From: Methanosarcina sp. Ant1 | GTDB taxonomy: Archaea > Halobacteriota > Methanosarcinia > Methanosarcinales > Methanosarcinaceae | Length of the DNA stretch: 64,000 bases | Assembly (NCBI GenBank): GCA_001714685.2 | Contig: MDTP02000003.1 | Span: forward strand, 43,491 to 107,490 | Reading direction: 5' to 3' | In this document: positions 1-9,547 of the stretch, in pieces | Layout: the number at the start of each line of letters is the position of its first letter | Position numbering within the stretch: the first letter of the stretch is position 1 | Position numbers and translations under genes: made by a program | The notes under the pieces: generated by a model | Told to the model about the DNA's origin: nothing | Seen by the model: only the letters and a program-made list of their open reading frames with translations | Database searches by the model: none

Positions 1-237
1 GCGCCAACAATAGGTAATAATGTTTATATCGGACCTGGGGCAAAAATCTTTGGAGATATAAAAATCGCAGATGGAATAGCTATAGGAGCTAATTCAGTTG
101 TAAACAAATCATTTACAGAACCAAATATCGGGATTGCAGGGGTTCCAGCTCAGAAGATAAACGATAAAGGTTCTGAGAAATTGGTCAAAAAAGCGACAGA
201 AATCTTAGAGGGTCAATCAAATGATTATAAATACTAA
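1..237 (+). CDS. Serine acetyltransferase-like hexapeptide acyltransferase, C-terminal part (5' end outside window)
   Basis: The frame is open from the first base and ends at TAA 235-237. The 78 visible residues show hexapeptide periodicity (IGNNVYIGPGAKIFGDIKIADG, then IGANSVV and GVPAQ), the left-handed parallel beta-helix of acyltransferases. The layout, including the GVPAQKI turn and a short helical tail, is that of serine O-acetyltransferase (CysE) and related sugar or serine acetyltransferases. The N-terminal part is missing, so the acceptor cannot be decided. The polysaccharide genes that follow make a sugar acetyltransferase a fair alternative. Confidence 0.8.
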   Translation, partial: APTIGNNVYIGPGAKIFGDIKIADGIAIGANSVVNKSFTEPNIGIAGVPAQKINDKGSEKLVKKATEILEGQSNDYKY

Positions 238-467
238 TTATATCCAAGAAATCTACTAAATGTAAAAAATGTGCATACTTGACTAAGTAGTATCAACTTT
301 ATAGACTTTCCTACTTTTCTCATTCTTCAAGGCTCCACCCTTTTTAAGTCAAAGAGCCATTATCTGAGTTATCTGTCCCTTACGTTTCCTATAAATATCC
401 AGAGATATCTCCTGTGTTCTCTATAGTCCACCTTTAAATTTAAAAAATAATGAAGAGGGTTTGAAAC

Positions 468-1424
468 TTAATTATAATATTCATCAAGTAATGTCCTCGC
501 AGTTTCCCTCACGCTTCTCTCCGAAGTGTAGGCAGGCTTCCATCCTATGTCCTTGAGTTTTTCGATGTCTAACCTCATCCTTGGCACATCTCCTTTCCAG
601 CCCCTGTTTCCTCCGGTGTAGATAAATTTGACCTCAGAAAGCTTCATTTCTTCAACAATGGCTCTTCCTATTCCGGTGGCACTGATAGTATCCTCTGAGC
701 CAATATTAAATATATTTACATCTTCTTTGCTTTTCTCTATTGCAAACAATATCGCATCGACACATTCTGATACGTGCAAGTAGGATTTTTCCTGCTTGCC
801 ATCGCCAAGAATCTCCAGCTGGATAGGGTTTTCCTGCAGCTTTCTTATAAAATCAACAGTAATTCCATGAGTGCTCCGAGGGCCGACAATATTTGCAAAA
901 CGGAAGATCCACGCCTGCATATCGAAGGTGTGAGAGTATGAGGTAATAAGAGCTTCACAGGCAAGTTTGGAAGCGCCGTATAGGGATATCGGAAGAAGGG
1001 GGCCGTAATTTTCCGGAGTGGGCATGATATGTGCCTCTCCGTAGATAGTAGAAGTGGAGGTAAATGCAACCTTTTTAACGCTGTTTTTCCTCATAGCTTC
1101 CAGAAGATTGTAGGTTGCCAAAATGTTCTGATCAAAATGGATTTTAGTATCTGAAGCCCCAAGCCTGACGTCAGGATTCGCAGCCACATGGAAAACGAGG
1201 TCAATATCTTTGCAAGCTCTTTCTATAGCTTTATGATCAAGAAGGTCTCCTTTTATAAGTGTGAAATCCGGGTTTTCAAGATGGTTCTCTATGAATCCAA
1301 TTTTTCCTGAACTAAGGTTATCAAAAACAGTAATCCTGTTCCCTTTTTCTGTAAGGCAATCCACAAGGTGGCTCCCTATAAAGCCAGCCCCCCCTGTAAC
1401 AAGTATCTTATTCTTTGTAGGCAT
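468..1424 (-). CDS. NAD-dependent epimerase/dehydratase (UDP-sugar 4-epimerase family)
   Basis: This is an extended short-chain dehydrogenase of about 318 aa. The Rossmann motif TGGAGFIGS is at residues 10-18, and the catalytic Y149xxxK153 lies in LYGASK after a TSTSTIYG strand. Family members interconvert UDP-Glc/UDP-Gal or the N-acetylated forms, or act as dehydratases; the substrate cannot be read from sequence. I place the start at the ATG ending at 1424 because a perfect GGAGGA (complement of 1431-1436) lies six bases upstream; a longer frame to 1469 lacks such a signal. The gene follows UDP-glucose dehydrogenase on the same strand, so both probably supply UDP-sugars to the glycosyltransferases downstream. 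Confidence 0.9.
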   Translation of the reverse strand: MPTKNKILVTGGAGFIGSHLVDCLTEKGNRITVFDNLSSGKIGFIENHLENPDFTLIKGDLLDHKAIERACKDIDLVFHVAANPDVRLGASDTKIHFDQNILATYNLLEAMRKNSVKKVAFTSTSTIYGEAHIMPTPENYGPLLPISLYGASKLACEALITSYSHTFDMQAWIFRFANIVGPRSTHGITVDFIRKLQENPIQLEILGDGKQEKSYLHVSECVDAILFAIEKSKEDVNIFNIGSEDTISATGIGRAIVEEMKLSEVKFIYTGGNRGWKGDVPRMRLDIEKLKDIGWKPAYTSERSVRETARTLLDEYYN

Positions 1425-1636
1425 TGAAAATCCTCCAATAATTTTTCTGTCCCTATTAATATTTTGCACTATTTCCAGGTAATCAGAAAACTCCTTGCCT
1501 CAACTATCTGTATGAGGTCAGGTAAACGTTGAGGAAAATTAATAATCTTATAGATGAAAAGTTCTTTGAATTAGCTGTGAGAAGTATCTTTTCACAGAGT
1601 TCTTTTTAGAAAATAGAGATTATTTCTGCCGGTTAT

Positions 1637-2920
1637 TTACCAGCAGAGTCCCTCATAATCTATGTTTTTCGCTTCAATTACCCGCCTTCCGTCAATTACT
1701 ATTTTCTCTTTCATATTTTCAAACTCAGACTCAAGCTGCCTGAACTCATCCCATTCTGTCATGACAAGGCAGGCATCAGCACCCTTAAGCGCATCTTCAG
1801 CTTTTCCATAGTATTCGATTGTCGGAAAGACTCGCTTCATGTTCTCAATTGCCATTGGGTCATAAGCCGAAATCTTTGCCCCAAGCCTTAGGAGTTCAGC
1901 AATGACAGGAATAGCTCTGGATTCTCTTATGTCGTCTGTCTCGTTTTTAAAGGCAAGGCCGAGGACTGCAATCTTTTTGCCCGCAAGATTTCCTATTTTC
2001 CGTATGAGAATTTCGGTCATTAGAAGTGGTTGTTTTTCGTTTACAGCAATTACGGATTCCAGAAGAATAGGGGAATATCCTATTGCTTTTGCTTTCCCTA
2101 TAAGAGCCTTTACATCTTTTGGGAAACAAGATCCCCCAAAGCCCGCTCCAGAGTTCAAAAATCTGGGGGATATCCTGAAGTCTTTACCCACAGCTGCCAT
2201 GACCTCGTAGGTATCGATTCCCAGTTTTTTGCAGATATTTCCTATCTCATTGGCAAAGGAGATCTTGGTTGCAAGCAGAGAATTATTTGCGTATTTGATC
2301 ATTTCCGCTGTTGCCGGATTCGTGCGGGTGACTTCACATTCAAACTTCCTGTAAAGTTCTGAGATAAGGTCTCCTGATTTCCGGTCAATTGCTCCAATAA
2401 CTATTTTGTCAGGATGCATGAAGTCGTGAACTGCTTTCCCTTCCCTGAGAAATTCAGGGTTCATTGCGACTCCAAAATCTTTTCCTGCTGTTTTTCCTGA
2501 TGCTTCTTCAAGAACAGGAAGGACAAACTTCTCCGTTGTTTCGGGTACAACTGTACTTTTTACGACTACTACATGGTAACCCTTTTTCTTTGCCAGGGCT
2601 TCTCCAATATTTGTTGCCGCTGCGCGGACAATTGAGAGGTCTATACTCCCATCTTCTGCCGAGGGAGTCCCTACACAGATAAAAGAAATATCTGTTTCGC
2701 GGACCGCAAACTCATAATCAATGGTTGCAATAAGCTTCTTTCCTGCATATTTTCGCAAAAGATCTCCAAGCCCCTCCTCATATATAGGAGGAATACCTGC
2801 ATTTATCTGCTCCACTTTTTTCTCATCAATATCCACACAGACTATTTCATGCCCTGCTTCTGCAAAGCATGCAGCTGTGACTGAGCCGACATACCCTGAA
2901 CCTATTACGGAAATTTTCAT
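1637..2920 (-). CDS. UDP-glucose 6-dehydrogenase family protein (UDP-glucose/GDP-mannose dehydrogenase)
   Basis: The 427-aa protein has the expected three domains: an N-terminal NAD-binding fold (GSGYVGSVTAACFAEAGH, residues 7-24), a central helical dimerisation domain, and a C-terminal UDP-binding Rossmann domain (VLGLAFKNETDDIRES). The catalytic cysteine is C265 in GFGGSCFPKD. The enzyme oxidises a UDP-hexose twice to the uronic acid, for example UDP-glucose to UDP-glucuronate, the donor for glucuronate in surface polymers. Relatives oxidise UDP-GlcNAc or UDP-ManNAc, so substrate assignment is tentative. The start has AGAGGT eight bases upstream. It precedes the epimerase gene in the same direction, with 212 bases between. 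Confidence 0.92.
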   Translation of the reverse strand: MKISVIGSGYVGSVTAACFAEAGHEIVCVDIDEKKVEQINAGIPPIYEEGLGDLLRKYAGKKLIATIDYEFAVRETDISFICVGTPSAEDGSIDLSIVRAAATNIGEALAKKKGYHVVVVKSTVVPETTEKFVLPVLEEASGKTAGKDFGVAMNPEFLREGKAVHDFMHPDKIVIGAIDRKSGDLISELYRKFECEVTRTNPATAEMIKYANNSLLATKISFANEIGNICKKLGIDTYEVMAAVGKDFRISPRFLNSGAGFGGSCFPKDVKALIGKAKAIGYSPILLESVIAVNEKQPLLMTEILIRKIGNLAGKKIAVLGLAFKNETDDIRESRAIPVIAELLRLGAKISAYDPMAIENMKRVFPTIEYYGKAEDALKGADACLVMTEWDEFRQLESEFENMKEKIVIDGRRVIEAKNIDYEGLCW

Positions 2921-3158
2921 AGATTTAACCTCTTTCTTGGATTTGCAGAGGCTATCAATTCCAATTCTTATCTATTTTTTGATAGCTACCTTCTAATACT
3001 CCTCTTCTCAGGAAATAGCAAATCCATCGGGTTTCATGTATTTAATCCTTGCGTCTCTATTCATATATTTATATAGTTTAATTGTTTAATATCTTTTACA
3101 GTTAGGATTTAGTACATGCTCCAACAATTCCTTTATAGAGATTTTAGGGGAATTTATA

Positions 3159-3449
3159 ATGCTTTCAATGCTTGCCATAGGAACTGAAGGATTTACAGCG
3201 GGAAGCTCTTTTCCCGGCTCAGGTATCTGTTTTCTTTATACGGATTCCGGAGTCCCTATATATTATCAGATTGCGGTTTTGGGACTCATCGCTCTTTTTG
3301 GGATGAAGGAAATGCTACTTGTATCAACCAAAAAGGATCGCTTTTCAATAGACTCCATGGATATGGGAATTTACCCTCTAATGATATGTTTTATTGCGAC
3401 TTTCTTCACTGTAGGATTTGGTATAATTCTTTCACAGTTATCTCCCTGA
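3159..3449 (+). CDS. Small membrane protein, unknown function
   Basis: This 96-aa product has two predicted membrane spans (about residues 36-53 and 72-92) separated by a charged loop (MKEMLLVSTKKDRFSIDSMD). I do not recognise the family. AGGGGAA lies six to ten bases before the ATG, and an A+T-rich TATA-like stretch lies at about 3066-3076, so it is probably expressed on its own. It is convergent with nothing and sits between UDP-glucose dehydrogenase and a decayed gene. Confidence 0.6.
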   Translation: MLSMLAIGTEGFTAGSSFPGSGICFLYTDSGVPIYYQIAVLGLIALFGMKEMLLVSTKKDRFSIDSMDMGIYPLMICFIATFFTVGFGIILSQLSP

Positions 3450-3779
3450 AGTTTAATAATTTTTTTATTTTCAAAAACTTCTTCTCGTTCTGTGGATGGA
3501 TTTTTCTGTGAAATTATTGGGGGTTTTATAGAAGGCTGGTTTTTGTTTTTAAGGCTTTAAAACTTAATAATTTCTATATGTGGAAGAACTCAGTGATCTT
3601 AGTTCAGAAACATTGTTTCCATAAGTATTTATTGTTGAATAATTTATCTTCTTATCATAATAGTATTTGTTAATGGTCTTATCTAATGTAAAAATTTAAG
3701 TTTCGTAAGACCACTAATATGGGGCGGTTTTGGCCGCGGAACCGGAATAGTTGCTACCTGCTGTAAGATATGGGAGATG

Positions 3780-4013
3780 TAAAAAAGTTTCTCTGACAGT
3801 AAAGGTTCGGAACCAGGGTTGAAGGAGAATCATAAGTTGACTGTCAACTGTATACTTCTCTATAACGAGGTCAGAAAGATTTCTTGGTCTGTTGATATTA
3901 CCTTCTCTCATGCGCTTTCATATTGGCTTTTGAGATGGTTCTTTTACCCTTTGTTTTGCAGGAACCTTTCATACCGATGGATTGTTTGTCTTTTAGCGTA
4001 TCGTAATTAGTAA
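3780..4013 (+). pseudogene. Remnant of a surface/membrane protein domain (CARDB or DUF1616-like)
   Basis: Read across three frames, the stretch gives pieces of a beta-sandwich domain: VSLTVKVRNQG, then HKLTVN-ILLYNEVRKISWSVDI, then FAGTFHTDGLFVF. Each piece is in a different frame and stop codons lie between. The order resembles the extracytoplasmic domain of DUF1616/CARDB proteins of methanogens. This is pattern reading without alignment, so the family is a guess; the decay is more certain than the name. Confidence 0.4.
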
Positions 4014-4034
4014 ATATTATGGGGAGTGAACATA

Positions 4035-5108
4035 TTGAGAGTTCTTATTGATATAGGGCATCCAGCCCATGTTCATTTTTTTAAAAATACTATCTGGAAT
4101 CTTGAGAAAAAAGGGCATAAAGTAATGGTGGTCTCGCGGGATAAAGATGTAGTAGTAGAGCTGTTGAATGCCTATGGAATCCCGCATACAGTTCTAAGTA
4201 AAGTGAAGCCAGGGAAAGTCCATTTGTTTGAAGAGTGGTTTATAAGGGAGTATAAAGCTTTTAAAATCACCAAACAATTTGACCCTGACGTTCTTATGGG
4301 TATCCTTTCTCCAACTGTAGCTCAGGTAGCTTGGATGCTGCGGAAAAAATCTATTATTTTTAACGACACCGAACACGCAGTACTAGCCCAGAAGATTACC
4401 TATCCTTTCTGCGATATAATTTGCACTCCTTCATGCTATCTAAAAAACGAAGGTAAAAAGCAGATAAGGTATAGTGGTTTTCATGAACTGGCTTACCTTC
4501 ACCCATCTTATTTTACTCCACGCCCTGAAATTCTAAAAGAGCTCGGAGTAAAGGTAGGTGAACCTTTCATAATACTACGCTTCATTTCGTGGGGAGCACA
4601 CCATGATGTCGGTCAGCATGGAATCAAAAACAAACTGGCGCTTGTTCAAGAACTTGAAAAAATCGGGAAAGTATTCATAACCTCAGAAGGGCCACTGGCA
4701 GAGGAATTTGAGAAGTATAGGATTAGGGTCTCTTCCGAAAAAATTCATCATCTGCTCTATTATGCCACACTTTATGTGGGTGAAGGGGCGACTATGGCTG
4801 TTGAAAGTGCAATCCTGGGAACTCCTTCAATCTACATTTCCACTCTTGCGGGAACGATGGGTAACTTCTCCGAACTCGAAGAGAAATACGGTTTGCTTTT
4901 CAACTATAGTGATTCGGAAGCTGCCCTAGCAAAAGCCTTAGAACTTCTCAAGGACCCGGAACTTAAGAAAACTTGGGGTCTGAAAAGGGCTGCTCTTCTC
5001 AAGGATAAGATCGATGTTACCGGATTCATGGTCAAGCTCATAGAAAGCCTTCCTAAAAAGAAATCTGGAGTTTCTTTACATTCAGTTTCGGATGAGAGCT
5101 ATGCATGA
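4035..5108 (+). CDS. DUF354 protein (UDP-GlcNAc 2-epimerase/glycosyltransferase-like fold)
   Basis: The 357-aa product begins RVLIDIGHPAHVHFFKN, the signature of DUF354 proteins, which have the GT-B fold of UDP-GlcNAc 2-epimerases and related glycosyltransferases. A C-terminal nucleotide-sugar-binding segment is visible (GEGATMAVESAILGTPSIY). The biochemical role of the family is not established to my knowledge. I choose the TTG at 4035 because GGGGAGTGA (4021-4029) is at correct distance; a GTG at 4026 lies inside that Shine-Dalgarno. The next gene overlaps its 3' end, so it probably opens an operon of surface glycan genes running to about 9.4 kb. Confidence 0.85.
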   Translation: MRVLIDIGHPAHVHFFKNTIWNLEKKGHKVMVVSRDKDVVVELLNAYGIPHTVLSKVKPGKVHLFEEWFIREYKAFKITKQFDPDVLMGILSPTVAQVAWMLRKKSIIFNDTEHAVLAQKITYPFCDIICTPSCYLKNEGKKQIRYSGFHELAYLHPSYFTPRPEILKELGVKVGEPFIILRFISWGAHHDVGQHGIKNKLALVQELEKIGKVFITSEGPLAEEFEKYRIRVSSEKIHHLLYYATLYVGEGATMAVESAILGTPSIYISTLAGTMGNFSELEEKYGLLFNYSDSEAALAKALELLKDPELKKTWGLKRAALLKDKIDVTGFMVKLIESLPKKKSGVSLHSVSDESYA

Positions 5109-6141
5109 TTTATTGAAGCAAAACCAGGAAATCTGGGATCTTTTCACCCGAAAAGAAGAGTATTCGTCCAAAAATCTGGATGAGCACGGCCGTGTTCTCT
5201 ATGCTCAAAAAGACCTCAAAAAGGCTTTTGAACCTGAGGTCTCCAGATACCTGGTGGAACTTGGGATGAAGATCGAATTTCCTGAGAACAAAACCTTTGC
5301 CGTTTGTTTGACCCATGATGTGGATGATATTTATCCACCTCTTTCCCATATGTTACTTTCCTCAGCTCATTGCCTGAGAAATCTGAATTTTCAAGGTTCT
5401 GCAGCACAGTTCCTGTGGAAGTTCAGGGGGTTGGAACACTCGCCTTATTTTAACCTTTCGGAAATCATGGATCTTGAAGAAAGCTTCGGAGCAAAATCCT
5501 CTTTTTATTTCATCGCGGCAGAAGCCGATCCCATACGATTCAGGTATGATATAGAGGATATAGGACACCATCTGGGAGAGGTTTCAGATAGAGGATGGGA
5601 AGTTGGCCTTCACGGGGGTTATTATTCATTTGATAATCTGGAAGCGATAAAAAAAGAAAAGAAAAGGCTTGAAGTTGTTCTGGGAAAAAAAGTATTGGGT
5701 TTTCGCAACCATTACCTGAGGTTTAAAACTCCTGATTCCTGGGAAATTCTTGCAGATGCCAGTTTCAGGTATGATTCGACTTTCGGACACAGCAACTCAG
5801 CTGGTTTTAGAAATGGAATGTGCCATCCTTTCAGACCATATAATCTGAAAGAAGATCGGGAGATAAGAATTCTCGAAATTCCACTAGTTATAATGGATGT
5901 TGCTCTTTTTGCGATCTCAAAGTCTTTTGAGGAGGCGTGGGAGTGCACAAAAAAACTGATCGATATCACAGCCAAGCTTAACGGTGTCATTACCCTGCTA
6001 TGGCACAATTTTGTTTTTGGTTGCAGCTTCCGAAGGGATTGGGTGAGGTTATATGAAAAGGTGTTGCAGTACTGCTCCGAGAGAGGGGCCTGGATGACGA
6101 GCGGAGAAGAAATTTACAGGTGGTGGGAAAATAGATCCTGA
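5092..6141 (+). CDS. Polysaccharide deacetylase family protein (NodB-like)
   Basis: The 349-aa protein carries a NodB-type barrel with an N-terminal extension. The metal-site aspartates are in CLTHDVDD (about residue 68), the histidine motif appears as GLHGGYYS, and GFRNHYLRF is the downstream conserved strand. The canonical HxxxH is changed to HGGYY, as in the group of deacetylases with this N-terminal region. It would remove acetyl groups from a hexosamine polymer or lipid-linked sugar. The ATG at 5092 overlaps the previous gene by 17 bases; ATG 5101 is an alternative, and neither has a clear Shine-Dalgarno. It is a close paralogue of the gene at 13389-14450. Confidence 0.88.
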   Translation: MRAMHDLLKQNQEIWDLFTRKEEYSSKNLDEHGRVLYAQKDLKKAFEPEVSRYLVELGMKIEFPENKTFAVCLTHDVDDIYPPLSHMLLSSAHCLRNLNFQGSAAQFLWKFRGLEHSPYFNLSEIMDLEESFGAKSSFYFIAAEADPIRFRYDIEDIGHHLGEVSDRGWEVGLHGGYYSFDNLEAIKKEKKRLEVVLGKKVLGFRNHYLRFKTPDSWEILADASFRYDSTFGHSNSAGFRNGMCHPFRPYNLKEDREIRILEIPLVIMDVALFAISKSFEEAWECTKKLIDITAKLNGVITLLWHNFVFGCSFRRDWVRLYEKVLQYCSERGAWMTSGEEIYRWWENRS

Positions 6142-6142
6142 C

Positions 6143-7057
6143 TTGAAAGGAAAATACCTGCTGATTACGCCTGCAAAGAATGAGGAACAAAATCTGCCCG
6201 AGGTCGCGAGGTCCGTGACAGGACAAAAAGTAAAACCTGAGCTATGGGTAATAGTCGACGATGGAAGTACGGATGATACACCGCATATTGTCGAAAACCT
6301 CCGAGCCAGTTACTCCTATATTCAGAGCATAAGGCTGCCTCCGAGGCCAAGAGACATTACCTTTCATTACAGCTATGTTTGCAAACAGGGCTTTGATTAT
6401 GCACTTGAGTACTGCACGGAAAATAACATCGAATTTGAATATATAGGTCTTCTTGATGCCGATACAGTGTTGGAGGAAAATTACTCCGGAAAACTTCTGA
6501 CTGAATTCGAAAAAGACAGTTCTCTCGGAATTGCAAGCGGAGGCGTGTATTATGATACCGGCAGGAAGCTTTCTAGGGAAAAGACTGATAAAAACCTTCC
6601 CCGTGGCACAGGGAGGCTCTGGAGGAAAGAATGCTTCATCGAGACAGGAGGCTACCAGGTTGAACCATCTCCAGATTCTATTTCCAATATAAAAGCTCTC
6701 CTGCGAGGCTGGAAGCTCAAGCAATATGCTAATATCATCCAGATCCAGAAGCGTAAGACGAGCGCGGCGGATGGCCTCTGGCATGGGTATGTCAAAAACG
6801 GATGGATGGCTTACTATCTTGGCAAAAATCATCTTGTGGCACTGACAAACGTACTTTACTATTCCGTGAAATTTCCCTTCTATACAGGGGCTGCATACTT
6901 CTGGGGGTATATTAGTTCCTCCATCAAAAAGGAGAAACAAATCCAGGACCTTGAAATAAGAGATTACTATCGCAACTTCAAGCTTTCAGGGCTATCTTCT
7001 AGGGTCTCGGAAATTTTTAGCCGGAACTCAGGAGATACACACAAAGGGGAGCAGTGA
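6143..7057 (+). CDS. Glycosyltransferase family 2
   Basis: This 304-aa protein has a GT-A fold typical of GT2: LLITPAKNEEQNLPEVARSV at the N-terminus, VDDGSTDDT for nucleotide binding, and LLDADT as the DxD metal motif. GGxYYDTG and a W-rich acceptor region follow. There may be one membrane-associating helix near residue 245. It starts with TTG one base after the stop of the deacetylase gene, so translational coupling is likely; no good Shine-Dalgarno is visible. It presumably transfers one sugar in the repeat unit of the surface polysaccharide. Donor and acceptor are unknown. Confidence 0.9.
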   Translation: MKGKYLLITPAKNEEQNLPEVARSVTGQKVKPELWVIVDDGSTDDTPHIVENLRASYSYIQSIRLPPRPRDITFHYSYVCKQGFDYALEYCTENNIEFEYIGLLDADTVLEENYSGKLLTEFEKDSSLGIASGGVYYDTGRKLSREKTDKNLPRGTGRLWRKECFIETGGYQVEPSPDSISNIKALLRGWKLKQYANIIQIQKRKTSAADGLWHGYVKNGWMAYYLGKNHLVALTNVLYYSVKFPFYTGAAYFWGYISSSIKKEKQIQDLEIRDYYRNFKLSGLSSRVSEIFSRNSGDTHKGEQ

Positions 7058-7103
7058 ATGTTATTGATTATTCTGAAAAATCGGTCCCTACAAAGGTGAT
7101 ATT

Positions 7104-8324
7104 TTGAAGATTCTTTTTCTGGATATGGTATGGCCTCTTTATTTGGCCGATGGCTCGCTTATCCACAGGTACGAGCTTGTAAGCAATCTGGCTCGACTGG
7201 ACAATGAGATCCATATATTTACTACTGACAAGGCTTCCCTTTCGAATATATCCAACATTCACTGCAATTATGTTAAACCTGGAAGCCTGTTTTCTCTTAC
7301 TGTCAACTATTTCAGAAATTACGTAAAGCTTCTCAGCTCCGAAACTTTTGATGTACTTTATACCCGCAATCCAAACTTCGGCTTTCTTTCAGGAGTCTTC
7401 TGTAAAAGCAGGTTCAAAAAAATGGTTTACGAATTAAACGGGATTCCTGAGGACGAAAGCAGTCTCTTCAGAACAAAATGTGAAGAGGATAAGCTATCTC
7501 AGCAAGGGAATAAGAGCGGCTTCTCATTTTCAAAAACTTACTTCACTGCACATGCCAGGTTCAAACTATTTATTCTCAAGAAAGCTCTTGAATTTTCTGA
7601 CCGAATAATTGCTGTGACTCCCGGAATAAAATCAAATCTTGAGAAAGTTTACAACATCCCAGAAGAAAAAATAGTCGTGGTTTCTAATGGGGCAAATACC
7701 TCTCTTTTCAAACCACTTGGGCAAGAAAACTGCAGAAGAGAACTGGGTCTGGACCCTGAAATTTCCTATGTCTGCTTTGTGGGAAATCTTGCTCCCTGGC
7801 AGGGGGTAGAATATCTGGTAAAAGCAGCTCCCTTCATACTTTCTCGCTTTCCGAAATGTCGTTTTCTGATCATTGGAGACGGGGTCATGAAAAATGAGCT
7901 TCTCAAGCTCTCCAGTGAACTCGGAGTTGAAGACAGGTTCATTTTTACAGGTGTAGTTGCTTATGACCGCGTGCCTATGTACATCAATGCTAGCGATGTA
8001 TGTACTGCTCCTTTCATATTAGCTAGGAACGCCAAAATCGGCCTGTCTCCGTTAAAATTATACGAGTATATGGCTTGTGGAAAGCCGGTTGTTGCAAGTA
8101 ACATAAGTGGTGTTTCCGATGCACTTGAAGCTTCCGAAGGAGGGATTCCTGTCCGTCCTGAAAACCCGGGTGCTCTTGCAGAAGCCATCTTAAAATTGCT
8201 TGAAAACCCGGATTTGAGGAATAAACTGGGTTCAAAAGGTTTAAGTTATGTTACTGAAAATTACAGCTGGTACAGTGTTGCGAAAAAGGTTGATAGAGTC
8301 TGCAAATCAGGACTTCAGGGTTGA
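7104..8324 (+). CDS. Glycosyltransferase family 4 (GT-B fold)
   Basis: The 406-aa product shows the GT4 C-terminal domain clearly: VVVSNGANTSLFKP, then YVCFVGNLAPWQGVEYLVKA, FLIIGDGVMKNEL, and the E-x7-E region GLSPLKLYEYMACGKPVVAS (from about residue 312). The N-terminal acceptor domain is typical (DMVWPLYLADGSLIHRYELV). TTG at 7104 is preceded by AAAGGTGATATT, a strong Shine-Dalgarno, so this start is well supported. It belongs to the same run as the GT2 and deacetylase genes. The sugar is not predictable. Confidence 0.92.
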   Translation: MKILFLDMVWPLYLADGSLIHRYELVSNLARLDNEIHIFTTDKASLSNISNIHCNYVKPGSLFSLTVNYFRNYVKLLSSETFDVLYTRNPNFGFLSGVFCKSRFKKMVYELNGIPEDESSLFRTKCEEDKLSQQGNKSGFSFSKTYFTAHARFKLFILKKALEFSDRIIAVTPGIKSNLEKVYNIPEEKIVVVSNGANTSLFKPLGQENCRRELGLDPEISYVCFVGNLAPWQGVEYLVKAAPFILSRFPKCRFLIIGDGVMKNELLKLSSELGVEDRFIFTGVVAYDRVPMYINASDVCTAPFILARNAKIGLSPLKLYEYMACGKPVVASNISGVSDALEASEGGIPVRPENPGALAEAILKLLENPDLRNKLGSKGLSYVTENYSWYSVAKKVDRVCKSGLQG

Positions 8325-8401
8325 AAGCCAAGTCTATCTTATAATATTTTTTCCATAATTCATTACAGATAAAAACAAACATCTATTACACGGGGCTTAA
8401 A

Positions 8402-9409
8402 ATGGACGAAATTGAAGTTAGAGAATTAGCGCCATCTGAATACAAAGAATGGGATCTGCTTGTAGAAAAAGCTCAACCTGGTACACTCTTTCACACCAGT
8501 CAATGGCTGGAAATCTGCAGGGACGTTCTTTCCAGAGAGCTCAGGATTTATGGTTGTTTCAAAAGTGGTGAGCTTGTTGGAGGATGTCCCATTTTTGTTA
8601 AGAATATCAAAGGGGTCCTGGAAGTAGGATCTTCCACCTGTAATATGACTGATTATTGCGGGCCCCTTATAAAAGAGGGTGCTAGCTCCAAAGCAAGCAA
8701 ACGAGTACAGGAAACTCACGAAATCCTTAATCCCCTCAGGGAGTTTCTCTGCAGGCAGGGCTTTGATAGTATTCATCTAGTGTTTTCTCCAGGGCTTGGG
8801 GACATTAGACCTTTTACCTGGAGCGGATGGGACTCAAAGGTTCACTATACCCATCACCTGAACCTGAAAGAAAATGTTGATAATAACGTTTCAAGGAAGA
8901 TTCGGAGGGAACTTAAATCCGCAGATGAGGCGGGGCTCAAGACAAGGGTATGGAATGACCTGGAAACCTATTATGGTCTGCTTTCGAAAGTCTATGAGAA
9001 ACAAAACATGGAACTTCCAGTGCCAAAGGAGTTTTTCGAAAGAGTTTTTAATCTGATTAGGGAAAAAGACATTGGTTATATGTTCGTTTCCGAAACCCCT
9101 GAGGGAGAAGGAGTAGCAGCGCATCTTAACCTTTATGGAAAAAAATGCACAGTTACCTGGTCTTCTGCCCTCAATCCGTCCTTTAGCCGGATGGGCCCTA
9201 ATGCTCTTCTCTATTATAATGAGTTTCTTGATTTGAAGTCCAGAAATTTTGAATACATGAATGTTATGGCAGGAAATGTTCCCAGATTTGCGGATTTTAT
9301 CATCGGCTTTTCTCCTGAACTAGTACCTTATTATAGTGTAACTCTGGAGAGCAAAAAGTACTCAATCATGAAAACTTTATATAAAAGCACTCATCAGGAT
9401 ACTGACTGA
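8402..9409 (+). CDS. FemAB/BioF2-like acyl- or aminoacyltransferase (GNAT fold)
   Basis: The 335-aa protein matches the FemAB-like GNAT family seen in polysaccharide loci: an N-terminal GNAT half (LFHTSQWLEICRD, ELVGGCPIFVK), a basic central segment (SRKIRRELKSADEAGL), and a second half ending in MGPNALLYYNEFLDL. Such proteins add acyl or aminoacyl groups to sugars or lipid-linked oligosaccharides; the exact substrate is unknown. It is 77 bases after the GT4 gene on the same strand and ends convergently with the flippase gene. Confidence 0.8.
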   Translation: MDEIEVRELAPSEYKEWDLLVEKAQPGTLFHTSQWLEICRDVLSRELRIYGCFKSGELVGGCPIFVKNIKGVLEVGSSTCNMTDYCGPLIKEGASSKASKRVQETHEILNPLREFLCRQGFDSIHLVFSPGLGDIRPFTWSGWDSKVHYTHHLNLKENVDNNVSRKIRRELKSADEAGLKTRVWNDLETYYGLLSKVYEKQNMELPVPKEFFERVFNLIREKDIGYMFVSETPEGEGVAAHLNLYGKKCTVTWSSALNPSFSRMGPNALLYYNEFLDLKSRNFEYMNVMAGNVPRFADFIIGFSPELVPYYSVTLESKKYSIMKTLYKSTHQDTD

Positions 9410-9547
9410 GAGAATGACAGATAGTCTTAAAAATATAAAAATTGGATTTTCCCTTAATCACTTTTTTAATCATTTTTCCTTGCTTCTTTTTTCGGACTGA
9501 AAATATGCCTTCTCTTCTGCAAACTCTCTAAAAGTTTGATTTCATTT